From positions 10,743,006 through 10,807,005 of the forward strand of contig NC_037673.1 in the NCBI RefSeq assembly GCF_003255815.1: a stretch of 64,000 nt of DNA. The letters run 5' to 3'. Within the stretch, counting starts at the first letter, position 1; every line of letters starts with the position of its first letter. Below are positions 33,735 to 46,464 of the stretch, piece by piece. The notes under the pieces are model-generated. The model ran no database searches, was not told where the DNA came from, and worked only from the letters and a program-made list of their open reading frames with translations. The stretch comes from Theropithecus gelada. Lineage: Eukaryota; Chordata; Mammalia; Primates; Cercopithecidae. Both the position numbers and the translations under genes were made by a program.

Positions 33735-34034
33735 TTTTTTTTTTTTGGACAGAGTTTCACTCTTGTTACCCAGGCTGGAGTGCAATGGCATGATCTCGGC
33801 TCGCTGCAACCTCTGCCTCCTGGGTTCAAGCAATTCTCCTTCCTCATCCTCCCAAGTAGCTGGGATTACAGGTGCCCACCACCACACCTGGCTAATTTTT
33901 TATATTTTTTGGTAGAAATGGGATTTCACCATGTTGGCCAGGCTGGTCTCGAACTCCTCATCTCAGGTGATCCATGCACCTCGGCCTCCCAAAGTGCTGG
34001 TAAAGATTACAGGTGTGAGCCACCGCACCTGGCC
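33735..34034 (-). mobile_element. AluS-like SINE
   Basis: A full minus-strand Alu with a 19 bp target-site duplication tcaaactaatacaactttt at 33716-33734 and 34035-34053. A small insertion (taaag) interrupts the usual gctgggattaca motif near 34000. Confidence 0.96.
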
Positions 34035-34053
34035 TCAAACTAATACAACTTTT

Positions 34054-35490
34054 AGAAGTATCTTCTACATCTAAACCATCTCTGGGGTTTCTCACAAAGC
34101 TTCTGGTGACACTAAAGATTTTTCTTCTTCACCTTATGAGAAAAGGGATCCTAGAAACAATTAGCTATGTTCAGCATTTTGTAGATTTTTATTTGATTTA
34201 ATACTATGGTTAGAGCTGTCCTGTTCATCAAGAATCCAATACAAAAAGACCTGCCAAATGAAAACATGAAAAGCTCAACCACCACTTAATTATGATGAGT
34301 AAAATATGAGCATCATGATTATGATTCAGCAGTGATGACCTTTTCATTGTGGAGAGAGGCACACTCTCTTTCGTGTTAAAGAACGGCACAATAATGGTCA
34401 ACAATTTTTTAAAAGAAGATCCCATTTCCACATTTAAAATAGACTTTTCAGTTGGTGGTAATCCAAATACACATTGGATAGAATAAATTAAAAGGCCGTG
34501 GAGATTGTTCTGCGCCCTCACCACTCTCATGGCAGTTACTGACTAGCTCTTTATGAAACAAACTGGCCTCAATTTGGATATTAGTGGTTATAGTGAGTTA
34601 ACAACCAGACCTATTCAGCCTTAGCACCAACAGGTGGTTTCTGATTTTTTGTCACACTATCCTAAATACCCCTGCCAAAGCCATGGGTCAGTAATGATGT
34701 CTGCTGGAAGAAACATCACAAAAGCTCGATTAAAGGACTCTAAAATTGGACCCTAGTTACACGCACCCCTGTATCAGCTGATATCACCACCATAAATGAA
34801 GACTACCAAGGGACTGAGTCAGGAGTTCCAGAACTTGTTTGCATTGGAGGCAGAAAACTTTGAGAAACTGGAGTGCCTACTAATCCAAGATCAACAAAAC
34901 AAGGATTAATTACCTCAAAAAAGTGACACAAATTTCACTGTGATTACTGTCCTGATTTGAATCAGGCATGTTATAGAAGCTTCTTTCTATTTCCTCTGTC
35001 TCCAGTGCTTGATCCAACAGATTAAGCTTATAAAGACTAGAATAAAACATTCCTTAAATGGTATCTTCTAATTAATCCTTCAAAATTCATTTAAAAAATC
35101 CTTTAAAAATTTTAAAACAGAAGACGACAATAAATTATCAGGAAAAGCTACTAATTATAATAGTCCTGCAAATATGACATATATTGATTGGTCTGAAACT
35201 ATACAACAACTGAAAGCAATAGTTACATTAGTATTTAACTATTATTATTACTAATCTGGGTGTTTTCTTTAGCCATAGGCTCTCATATTTACCTAGAATC
35301 TGTCCTCCTTCCTACCAGAATGTAATTGAGTAAATCAAATCTGTAATAATGACCATGCCAGAGATGTTACATTTAAAGGGAAATATAATCTAATTGGACA
35401 CGACAAGCTCATTTAAAATGACTGCATTTCATATGTGGAGTTAACGCCTATACCATCCTCCCAGGACACTGGCTTGGTTCATGTTGTGTA
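34054..35490. other. Intronic sequence, nothing recognised
   Basis: Mixed AT-rich DNA with no gene or named repeat. Confidence 0.4.
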
Positions 35491-35498
35491 GCTTACGG

Positions 35499-35843
35499 CA
35501 GGGGTCCCCAAGCCCTGGGCCATGAAACAATACTGGTCCATGGTCTGTTAGGAACCAGGCCACACAGCAGGAGGTGAGCGGCAGGTGAGCAAGCATTATA
35601 GCCTGAGCTTTGCCTCCTGTCAGATCAGTGGTGTCATTAGATTCTCACAGGAGTGTGAGCCTTATTGTGAACAGTGCATGCGAGGGATCTAGGTTGCACA
35701 CTCCTTATGAGAATCTAATTAATGCCCAGTGATCTGAGGTGGACACTTTCATCCTGAAACCATCTTCCCCACCGACCTCAGTCCATGGAAAAATGGTCTT
35801 CCATGAAACTGGTCCCTGCTGCCAAAAAGGTGGGGGAACGTTG
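35499..35843 (+). mobile_element. MER1-type hAT-Charlie non-autonomous element
   Basis: Terminal inverted repeats caggggtccccaag and ggtgggggaacgttg bound a 345 bp element. Its blocks ggaaccaggccacacagcag and gcatgcgagggatctaggtt match MER1. The 8 bp target-site duplication typical of hAT elements survives as gcttacgg (35491-35498) and gcttaggg (35844-35851). Orientation is by the usual consensus. Confidence 0.9.
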
Positions 35844-35851
35844 GCTTAGGG

Positions 35852-37055
35852 AATCCCAACCCTACAGGTAGTATGGGCAAGAGCACTGAAAACTTGGAGC
35901 TCAGAGAGATGGAATAATCTTTGAGACATAGGTAATGGGAGTGAAACCTGGAAGAGGCGAACTTTGAATCTGAAAGTTCTAGATTACTGATTTCAGCAAT
36001 CCAAAATATTTCTGCCACAGATATAAAAGTGACCACAAAACAAAAGTTAACCCTCAAGATTTAACATCATATAGCTCTCATTTTCATAACCATGCCAAGG
36101 GGTCTTTGTGAATGAATCAACACTGCTCGCTATACCTATGTCTATACAACTGGCTTGATAAGACAACATATCAAATGAATGATCACAAATAAGAAAACTG
36201 CGAACCAAACACCTGTGGCTAAATCTATTTTAGGGGCAGAACGTCAGCATTAGGAAGAACTGTAAAGGCAAACCAGTACCCAGCTCTGCCCTGGTCATGG
36301 CAGTGTGCACATCATGTGCTTGTCACAGTCCCCATTCAGGGAAATAGAATGAAGCCAAGCTCAGGGAAATGAACCCACAGCAAACAAGCAAACAAACCAA
36401 ACACACAACCGCCTTTCTACTGTAGTCCCAAATAATGAATCTTTGACCCATTTCCTAACAGTTGCAGACTCCCTAATTAACATCATCTCTGACATTGGCA
36501 ATACCAACATGTGACAATGTGATTAACTTGTGAGAAAACTGCTGTTTGCCCAGCATGACCTGACTAAATGTAACGTTACAAACCAGGGTCATTTTGTACT
36601 TAGTTTTAAATGTAGAGGGCTGGTCTTAATTCTGACTCTCCTGCCATAATCCATAAGAAAACCCCTTTCTCATCTTGATGCTTTTTCTTTCTGTCTTCCT
36701 TTCACACAGTGGAAAATGGTTGTGGCAACACCAACCCTCTGGATTGATCATACCAGTCCCCTTTTCCCAGAAAGGGACCTGTTCATCTCCACATCTGCCC
36801 CTTTGCTCTTGCTAGATTCAAATAAATATTTCACGAGATGCCTTGATTTTTTAAAAAAATGAATCTTCTCTTGTAATCTGCCTGTTGTTTTAATTGATTA
36901 GAGATTTATTCAAATAGAAAAAGAGAGAGAGAAGGAATAGTAAGAAGGGACCAGCTGGAGCCAGGGGATCAAATAGTTGCTATGGGCAGATGATAAGACA
37001 AATTCTAGAAGGTAGACTAAAGTTCCTTACTTTTTTTCTAATAATCATTATTTTA
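35852..37055. other. Intronic sequence, nothing recognised
   Basis: No gene or repeat could be named. A short GA-rich run lies at 36916-36935. Confidence 0.4.
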
Positions 37056-37068
37056 AAAAACAAATACA

Positions 37069-37558
37069 GGCCAGGCACGCTGGCTCACACCTGTACTCCC
37101 AGCACTTTGGGAGACCGAGGCTGGTGAATTACATGAGGTCAGGAGTTCGAGACCAGGTTGGCTAACATGACGAAACCCCATCTCTACTAAAAATGCAAAA
37201 AGTAGCCAGGCATGGTGGCACGTGCCTGTAGTCCCAGCTACTTGGGAGGCTGAGGCAGAAGAATTAGTTGAACCTGGGAGGCAGAGGTTGCAATGAGCTG
37301 AGATCACACCACTGCACTCCAGCCTGGGCAACAAAGTGAACTCTGTCTCAAAAAAGCAAACAAACAAAAAAACCCAAAAAAATTAGCTGGGCATGGTGGT
37401 GGGTGCCTGTAATCCCAGCTACTTGGGAGGCTGAGGCAGGAGAATTGTTTGAACCCGGGAAGTGGAGGTTGCAGTGAGCTGAGATCATGCCATTGCACTC
37501 TAGCCTGGGCGACAGGGTGAGACTCAGTCTCAAAAAAACAAAAACAAAAACAAAAACA
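37069..37558 (+). mobile_element. Three-armed Alu (full dimer plus extra right arm)
   Basis: A complete Alu (37069 to about 37375) ends in aaaaaagcaaacaaacaaaa. It is followed at once by a second Alu right arm beginning aattagctgggcatggtgg (37380) and ending in a (CAAAA)n tail. No second left arm is present. The outer flanks aaaaacaaataca (37056-37068) and aaaaacaagaaca (37552-37564) could be one target-site duplication around the whole unit. Confidence 0.9.
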
Positions 37559-37564
37559 AGAACA

Positions 37565-40500
37565 GACCTGTAACACATATAAGATCCTATTTCACATGCC
37601 CGAGTTGGGAAGCAGTTGGTCTGAGAAAATGATTCAAAGAGTAACTCAATCCTCTGAAAAGAAATAACATTGAATGAGGCAGAATCTTACAGGTTTATGG
37701 CATACGGTATGCAGTTCTTTCAAGAATTATTACACTCAAATAAATAACCTATTCCATCTGTTTGGAAGACAAAAGGAATTGTATGTTTCAGCACCTTGTC
37801 TCATCCAGGGGAATTCACTGAATTAGATTCTGAGAAATTCTCACACTGTTGAAGTGTGAAGAACTAAGAAAATGAGTAGAACTATGGGCAAGAAGGTGGC
37901 TGAGATATGTATATTTAACTAGTATAAGAATGATTCTAAAAATAAAAATGGCAGTTAATTAACAAGAGATTTGCTGAAGTTCCTTTTTGAACTAGAAATA
38001 AATTGATTTTTGAGAAATATTGAAAATGAGGCAACCAACTAATATGATACATTTTAACAGGATTTAAATAATTTGATTAACTATTAAGCATAATAGCCAT
38101 AAAAATAATTATCTCAATTCATTGACTAATTTTAGCACAAAGGAATGATGAAAATTTAAACTTACCGATTCTAGCTTCAGGGGAGAAACCTATGAAGGGT
38201 GTTTTATTTTTAGGTCAAGATTGCTATCTAGCAAAACCCAAGAACTCTCCTAAGATGAAAATTTCAGAAGACAATTGTCTGTCTGAGACAGATGAGATCA
38301 GTGTTTCTCTAAAGAAAAGTTTGTTTTCAGGAATAGAATCTGAAATTAGTCCTCCAACCTGAGCGACACTGGAATAGCAGTCATTCATTGATTACTGCAG
38401 TGGCTTAATGATGAATTATAAAATCACATTCCCTCATTCTTGCTTTTCCAAATTGATTTACACCTCTGCCAAAATAAAAATCAGACCCAATTAAGGATAT
38501 GGACAGAAGGAATCATCTGTTGGTTTTCTTCATATGCTATTAATCATAGATGACATTATGTAGTGTTCTAACTTTTTCAGGAACATTCATATTCATTATT
38601 TCCATTTGTGTCTTACATTACCCTAGGGATATAAAAATGGCAGGTGTAATTTCCAATTTATCCAGAAGACAAATAGAAGTTAAATGGTATGGGAAAGGTC
38701 ACAGAGCTGTCTCCTGAGCTTTGGTGACCATAAGTGTCTTAGGCAGAAGCTCTTCTCTCCAGCCTAACCCTCCTGACTCCTTCCTCTGAGCTCTTTTCAC
38801 ATGGATAGACTGCCTTTACCAGCTGTGTGACACCTTCCCTATCATGCATTTATTCAGCCAGTCATTCCAAAAACATTCATTGAAGTTGCATCCAGTTTGC
38901 TGATGTATATAATTTATCCTTCTATCATACAAACTGAGGATAGGATGACAGCTAACAAACCTATGTCTACTGATAAATTAATAAACAAATGGCATGAGGC
39001 TTTTGATCACACAAGGTAAGAAGGTGCAACAGTACTTTGATAATTGAAAATTGCATTCACATTTATCCTGTTGCAGCTGCTATTTACATCTATGCAGGTC
39101 TGGGGAATACTAGTTTTATAAGATGTTACGTTATAAATAGGGTTTCACTGCAACATAAATGCAGGAAATACTGTACTTCATACTCATCTCAGAGATTTAT
39201 AATGTATTAGTAAATTTACTTTGAATTAGCAAAGTAAAGGCTCTGAGCAGACCAACAGACACAATGAAGCCAAGTGTTCAACTTTGTTTAAGCACAGGTT
39301 TTGCCAAACTTAGCAGAATAGAGAAATTTATCAGAATAGAGAAAGCCGTCTTGGGCATGGTATCCATTCCCTTTCCAGAGAAGTGGGGGTCTGAGGGCTC
39401 AATCTGGGGCCCTGCTGTTACTGTTCTTGTTCCTTCTATTAAGTTTTCATGTCATCAAGTGCACACAGATCTTTACATCACAGAAGCTGTAATTTCACAA
39501 CTTAAATTAATGTTGACGAAAACCAGAACGGAAAGAAAAACTCTTACTATGAAAAAGGGATGGTCAGAGAAGACGTGTGTTAGTCTGTTTTTAGTGTTGG
39601 CTGATGGGAGCAGTTCACCTCAATATACTTTATTCCTAAATGCACCTGTCTTGTTCTTATTGTTATACATGCACACCTTGTTCACAGAGGACTTCATAAA
39701 CTAGAGAGATACATGGCATTAAAGAAGGATATATAATTATTTGCTTGAAATTTCATCTTCCTTATTAACCAATGAGAAATTTATGGATGAATTCCAAGAT
39801 GGCTCTCAAATGGAGGAAGTTCACTGTATGAAACTTATATAATTGTGTTGCTCACGTCGATTTTTGTCCTGGGACCTACCAGCCAAGCCAAGTGCTGGTT
39901 TCCACATGGCAATAAATTACAGAATTGAACTTTGGATACCAGGAAGTCTTAGGTGGCTTTAGGTCACTGGTTCACCAGGGTCTGCTTTGGCTTATAAAAA
40001 ACCTGTACATCTAGGATTTCCTCCAGAGCTGAAATAGAGCTAAGAAGGCAGCAAGCCTACTGTGGCTTCGGGTGGTTGGACCATCACTTTATCTCTTTTT
40101 CTAACACATATAATGGGGCCCTAATTACATGCCAGGCGCCTGAACTTTTCCAGATCTTATAAATAAAAGACTCGTCCTTCTTATGTTTAGGAGGTAATCT
40201 TCTTTCCTAGACACAAGATAGTTTAGATGGTTCTAACCAACAAAAGAGATAGTATCGTTTCTTAAAAAATGCTTCCAATCACTTGTCCTCACTTCGAGAT
40301 TGATCTTTAATAGTGTTAGCTTACAAAACTTTTGATATCTAGGTCAGAGCTTATTTTTTATTTTTTGTTTTTTATTTTTTTTGGATAAAGGAATTGGGCC
40401 TCTTTTGTATTTTTATAGTACACAGAATTTCTATTTCAAGAAAAATAACACGAGAACCCAAAGAAACTTAAAATGTATTTTAGTAAAATTGGTTTGTGCT

Positions 40501-41810
40501 TTAGATATTTCTCCAAATTTCCTAGCTGGCGAAAACACTATTCCTATGAACTGTAAGAATGTCTCAGGCTATATAATATTGACTGTATCTTTGTTAATTA
40601 ACCACAGTAGACATTTTTAATGAAACTGTTAGCATTACTATTAATCTACCCAGGATTCCAGCATTTATATTGTAGGCTTATGTTGAATGCATAAAACATA
40701 CAGGATTTACATTTGATGAGTGTAAAACTTTGGTGGTTGTATTTGTGCTAAACTAAAAAAAAAATCAGTAACTATATGTTGTAATTGTATGAACTATTCA
40801 CAAGTAGATAGGTAGAAAAAACACAAGGTATGATGAAATGAATAAAAAGAGACCAAGTAGATATAAAAACAGAAGCAAAAAATGAGCTTAGGAGACCAAA
40901 AATGGACCAAAGATTATTTTCACTAATTTCACTCAATTAAAATGACTTATTGCTATATCTGAGCCAAGCTGATGACCCACTTTTTACAAGCAATATTAAT
41001 GCTGTAAAATTTCAGGAAAAGAAAAGAAGCTGCAGTGCTGTGGCAATTTCTTTATTGGGATGGGATTTCACTTGTAGCAAAGGGAGAAAGATTTGATGAG
41101 TACAAGAGATTGCATGGAAGATTAAAAAAGCAGGAAAACACTAGACACAGGGCTTCTGTACATCAATTGGCTCAAACCTCAGGAAAGTGTTCAGTGTTTG
41201 AGTTTTCTCTTCTGAAATTGCAATTTTTGGAAAACTTTAAGTATCTATTTGTCACCCTCACTAGGGAGCCCAGGCAGGGGATAGAGGCTGTCATTCACGC
41301 TTGGCTGAGAGTAACTGGCCCACAGGCACAGGCCCTGCATCTTCCAGCAGGTTGTGCAGCGGGGTAGCAGCCTCTGCCTGGCAGGACTCTGATGTTCCTG
41401 GCTGTCTGCTCTCATTCTGCAATGAGGTACCGTGACAGGAGGTCCTTTCCCTTGGTAAGAATGACTTCTTAGCAGTGTCACCTTCCGAAATGCAGGCACC
41501 AAGCATGCCCTGCACACTGCCCTGCCACTCTGTCAAGCCCATTTGGCATGATCTGACAGACGACAGTGAGGTGAGTGATCATCTGCTAGGATTGCAGGAG
41601 CCTACACGTTTGGTCGACAAGTAGCTTAATTATTATTACACAGTGACTATGGTCGGCCTCATCAAACCAACCCAAACCACACAAATCCACACAACCACCC
41701 AGCAAAGATAGCAGTCTTCATATTACAGAATGATATTTTCTATGTACATTTCATAATCCAATATGAGCAGTCCCTCCTACCCTATTTTCAAATGCAGGCA
41801 GTGTGTGCAT
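37565..41810. other. Long intronic block without recognised elements
   Basis: About 4.2 kb with no confident transposon, RNA or exon. L2-like scraps may lie near 38845-38890 and 40125-40140. A T-rich run sits at 40350-40382. Frames at 39264-39704 and 41035-41367 have no motif or splice context and are treated as chance. Confidence 0.45.
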
Positions 41811-41930
41811 AGATCATATGGGGAGAGAAGAATGCAAGAGGGAGTGGGGGAAGGTGCCAGGCTCTGTTTATAATAACAATCAGATCTTGCAATATCAAGT
41901 AGAGTGATACTCACTCATTACTCACTCACT
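41811..41930 (-). repeat. Isolated 120 bp duplicate of an LTR segment (copy A)
   Basis: This stretch matches 42729-42848 (inside a MaLR LTR) with about 8 differences in 120 bases and no gaps. The remainder of the LTR is not present around it. Weak similarity may extend some 15 bp to the left. Confidence 0.85.
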
Positions 41931-42052
41931 CAACTCACACTTGCAAAAAAAGTATGGGTTGTTGACTTCTTTGTAAGTCTGAAGATTTAGTGATGTTTGT
42001 TTGGTTTAACATAATTCCATTGGTTAAACAGAGCTTATGCAGCAACTGTGTC

Positions 42053-42080
42053 ACATTGCTAAGGTCACATTGCTAAGGTC
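42053..42080 (+). repeat. 14 bp perfect tandem duplication
   Basis: The unit cacattgctaaggt occurs twice in a row. It lies between the two copies of the 120 bp duplication. Confidence 0.85.
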
Positions 42081-42340
42081 AAGTTCGGGTGAGCATGGGT
42101 CTGAATACAGATCCAGGAGGAGAGCGGTGGACAGGGAAGGGATAGGTGCTGGTGCTCAAAGGAAACTGTTGCTTGAGACAGCACAGAATCAGCTGGTGGT
42201 TCTGCTATTCCTCATGTGAGTCAGGGCACAGCAGAGCTGGAGAAAAATGTAGGACTTTAGGGGTTTCAGGGTAGTGCCCCCTTGGGTCACCACTGGGGAC
42301 CCTAAGGGCCCCTCAAAACAGCACTTCTTTCTTTTCCTTT

Positions 42341-43227
42341 GCATTAGTTTCCTGTGACTGCTTCAATGGATTACTACAAACAGCATGGCTTAAAAAATCA
42401 GAAATGTATCTCTCACAGTTCTGGAAGTCACAAGTCTGAAATCAAGGTATCAGCAGACAGGGCCATGCTTCCTCCTAAGGCTCTAGGGGAGGCCTGGCAT
42501 TTATTCTGGTGGCTCCTGGCATTTACTGGATTGGGGCTGTGTCTTAGTCCATTTGCATGGCTATAAAAGAATACCTGAGACTGGGCAATTCATACGGAAA
42601 ATAAGTTTATTTGGATCATGGATCTGCAGGCTGTACAAATAGCATGGTGCCAGCATCTGTTTTTGGTGAGGGCTTCAGAAAGCTTCTACTCATGGCAGAA
42701 GGCGAAGGGGAGCCAGTGGTGAGTGAACAGATCATATGGGGAGAGAAGGATGCAAGAGGGAGGAGGGGAAGGTGCCAGGCTCTGTTTATAATAACAATCA
42801 GATCTTGCAATATTGAATAGAGTGATAGTCACTCATTACTCACTCATTAAGGCGCTAAGCCGTTCCTGAAGGATCTGCCCTGTGACCCACATACCTCCCA
42901 CCGGCCCCCATCTCCCACACTGGGGACTGCATTCCAACATGAGATTTGGAGGGGACAAACATCCCAACCAAATCAGGCTGCATTGCTCCCATCTCTGCCT
43001 CCACCCTCACATGGCCTTCTCCTCTGCGTCTGTGTCATCTCCTCTAGTGTCTCTTACAAGGACACTTAGCTTTGGATTTACAGCCCACTTGGGTAATCGA
43101 GGATGATCTCATCTCAAGACCCTTAACTGAACTGTATCTGCAAATACTCTTTTTCCAAATAAGGTCACACTCACAGATTCTGGGGACTTGGACGGATTTT
43201 TGGGGGCCCACCATCTCACCCACTACG
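42341..43227 (-). mobile_element. MLT1-type MaLR LTR interrupted by a younger LTR
   Basis: The outer element starts gcattagtttcctgtgactg (plus-strand reading). It is broken at 42539, resumes at about 42976 with ggctgcattgctcccatctc, and ends ccatctcacccactacg. The two parts join in correct consensus order. Confidence 0.75.
42540..42975 (-). mobile_element. MaLR (MST/THE1-related) solo LTR
   Basis: In plus-strand reading it begins tgtcttagtccatttgcatg and ends gacaaacatcccaaccaaatca, which is TG...CA on the element strand. A perfect 5 bp target-site duplication, ggctg, flanks it at 42535-42539 and 42976-42980. It has split an older MLT1-type LTR. Confidence 0.85.
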
Positions 43228-43465
43228 CTTTCCTCATCTCCTCTCCATTCCCCCTTTTTCTTAAAGAATGCTCCCTTCCCTTCTCTGTCCTCTCTTCCTT
43301 TCTTCCACTGATTAGTTGGAGACTCAGGACCTTCCTCCTTGCTGGTTTTAACCACAAATATTAAGTGGCTGACCCCCTACCTGTGCTGCAGGGCAGAGTG
43401 ACTGCTGGCTCAGCAGCTGATGGGGCTACTTGGTGTGGGATGGGGTGGAAACAGGAATGCCACTG

Positions 43466-43907
43466 GTTCTGGGTTGAATTGCTATCCCCTCACCCAAAGT
43501 CATATGTTGACATCCTAACCTCCAGTCCCTCAGAATGTAGCCTTATGTAGCAACAGGGTCATTGCAGATATAGTTGAGATGAGGTCATACTGGAGTGGGG
43601 TGGGCTCCTAATCCAATACGACAGAGGTCCTTACATAAAGGGGAAATTTGGATCCAGAGATAGAGGCACACGAGGAAACCACCATGTGAAGATGAAGCAG
43701 AGATTGAGGCGATGCTTCCACACGCCAAGGAGCGCCATCTATTGACAGCAAATCACCAGAAGCGAGGGCAGGGGCCTGGGACAGATTGTCCCTTCCAAGG
43801 CAATAGACCCTGTGACACCCTGATCTCAAACTTCCTGGCTCCAGCACATTTGACCCATGCAGTTAGGGGCACTTTGTTACAGGAACTCTAGCAAACCAAC
43901 ACACTGC
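43466..43907 (+). mobile_element. MLT1A/B-type MaLR LTR
   Basis: MLT1 blocks occur in full order: gggttgaattgctatccc, gaggtcatactggagtggg, accatgtgaagatgaagcag, caccagaagcg, gacaccctgatctcaaactt, and the end ctctagcaaaccaacaca. It is nearly full length, but the polyadenylation region is shortened. Confidence 0.85.
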
Positions 43908-45329
43908 TTGACATTTGGGTTTGGGTACGTTTCAGAGCTGCTGCTTTGAAGAAGACACCGCAAAGAACAGTTCTATTTTGTTTTATTTGACAAATTATCA
44001 TGTCTCATCAGTTATATGGAATCCCACGGAATTTGTCATTTCACTTTTAATGCTGTCTGAAATCTCATTGAATGTTATCTCAACTTAGTATTTAAGACCA
44101 AACAAGCAAAAGCAAATAAATAAAATAAATAAAAACGATGCTTCAGTTCATCACATTGGCTGCCATCATCACTGTCTGTCACTATCATTGGATTCTGTTT
44201 TGTCCAAATCTGTTACAAACAAACACACAAACAAAAAAGAAACAGGCTTCGAGCTCCCTGGAGTTAATGAAGCACAGAGCCAGCACTGACAAAACGGCAA
44301 GCTCAAGGCCAATTTCTCTAGAAAGTCCTTGACAGCCACAGAAAGCCCATGTGTTTTCATGGGGATAATCACCAACATTATTGGGGATGGGAAATAAAGT
44401 TTAAAATTCTGTCATCAGTGACTCTTCTCAGCAGAGCCTCCTCATGAATTTCAGGAGGGTTAATGAGCTGGGTTTCAGGACCATGAGTACCTCTGTGAAA
44501 ACCATGCTTCTCTCAGGGAGATGAGTGTGTACACAGGCTCTTTGTCTTGGAAATGAACGATTACTTGCACGTGGCACTTCCGCTGCTTCAGAAAGCAGGA
44601 GAAGCTGCCAGTACACACCTCTGCCTGTCCAGGAGGATGATGTCACAGGAAGCAGGACTGGGCAACTGGTTCTACTGGAGCACACAGACTCAATCACATC
44701 ACACACAGTTCAACACCAACAGCAATGGCAAAAATGCCTTTTGCATTTTCTTTTCCACATAAAAGGCATTGTTTTGGGGTCTGAGTTTAAAATAAAGAGA
44801 CACAATTATCCACCAAGGGGTGGGCTGGCTAGGTGAGGGAGGGAGAGAGGGACATGATATGTGTATATTTAGGGGTATAAAGAGTATGGCTCCCTGTCTG
44901 CATACACACGATGCACAGATACAGGCATACATATGTGCCGTGACTTTTGTTCATCGGCAGGTCAATAAAAACATAGAAAGATCAATGTATTCCATTGCTT
45001 GCTGCCCTGGTATAGGTCCAGCATCACCCTAATAAGTACAAATCACATATTTTAATCCCAGCAGAAGTAGCCTGGGGGCACGAGACTGTGTGTGCCATTT
45101 TTTTCTGTTGTCCATGTCATATCGCTAGCTCCCTCTTGCTTACCAGGTAAAACACCAGCTCTTGGGACTGGCCAACAGGACCCCTGCAGGTGTGGGGAGC
45201 TGCTGTGTTCCTAGCAGGTGGCCCTGCTTGTAATTGTGTAAATATGCTCCAGGAGATGTGACTCTCAGGTTTAAGTCCTATTGTTCTTGCTTCCTGCATT
45301 GTTTGCTCCTTTGTTTGGTTAACTTCAAC
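43908..45329. other. Intronic sequence, nothing recognised
   Basis: No gene is visible. An AAAT-rich run lies at 44112-44135. The other ORFs overlap on both strands. Confidence 0.4.
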
Positions 45330-45555
45330 TTCTCTGGGCTCAGCTCAGGGGTTTCACCATTTAGGGAGGCTTTCCCAAATTGCTCCTTCCAAAGCTGCTT
45401 CTGCTGCCCGCTTCACCATCCTGGCATTCCTCTAGCATAGCACAAGGGTCCATTCACCTCAGTACTCCTCTTGAGGCAAGGAATACAGGCTCTTTATCAC
45501 CTGAGTTCCCAGAACTTGGAGCTGGCCTGGATCAAGGTTCATATTCCACAAACAC
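45330..45555 (+). mobile_element. L2 LINE 3' fragment (diverged)
   Basis: The segments ctgggctcagctcaggggtt, gggaggctttcccaaattgc and ttgaggcaaggaatacag follow the order of the L2 3' region, but with much divergence. Confidence 0.5.
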
Positions 45556-46249
45556 TGCCCTGAATGATGTGGCATTTAATCTCTGCATCTACTCAGCCAT
45601 GAACAAACAAAACAGGGCCCCATCCCAACCAAACCACGGCAAACCCAGTCAGGTATCCCAAGGTAGTTTCTAAGACTGAAGTGTAAGCTATACCCTGAGT
45701 GAGGGTATCCACCTTCAGAGATTTACATGATCTCAAATATTAGTCAGTCTTAAATTTAATGTAATATTGTTTTATTTCCCCATAAAAATCTTGCATGCAT
45801 GTATTTTTAGATACTGCATTTAGTTGCCTGGGAAACAGCAGGGTCTGTGCAGAGAGAGGGAAACATTTCAGAAAGAGTTAGCCACAGAAGTGTTTCTAGA
45901 ATATTCTCTAATGGTACAACCATCCACCCCATGGATGTATAACTTACACAGTTGAGCCATGGAACATCCCTGCCCCACACTGCCCCTGTGGTGAGCTGAC
46001 AGGTAGAGTCATGTATGGCAACTCAAGCACAGATGTGTAGAGGGTCACAGCAGTGCTATATCCAGCTAGTGTCATTTGGCTGGATTGCATACTAGACTTC
46101 ATTAGATTTCCCAGTTGTGATTTTCACATATATGTAGACATAATCTATACCTACTGAAAAAGATAGGAATAGTTCTTTTGGAGAAAGACAGAATTTGCCG
46201 GGGTTCCAGGGTTCCTTGAGAGACGTCTGTACAAGATCTGGAGCTGGGT
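45556..46249. other. Intronic sequence, nothing recognised
   Basis: No gene or repeat that I can name. Confidence 0.4.
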
Positions 46250-46464
46250 TCCTCCAGCTTGGCATTGTTGATATTTTGGGCTGGACCATGCTGTGCTGTG
46301 AGGCTGTCCCATAGCCTGCAGGATGGACTGCAGCAGCTCTGGCCTCCACCCACCAGGTGCGAGTAGCACCCTCCCATCCACACCAGTTGTGACAACTAAA
46401 AATGTTTTCTGATATTGCTAGATATCTCCTGGGGGACAAAACTGTGCCCTGTTGAAAGCTATTG
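46250..46464 (-). mobile_element. MER5A hAT-Charlie MITE
   Basis: The blocks cttggcattgttgatatttt, ggcctccacccaccaggtgc, cagttgtgacaactaaaaat and ctcctgggggacaaaactgt are the reverse of MER5A. One terminal repeat is degraded. Confidence 0.85.
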
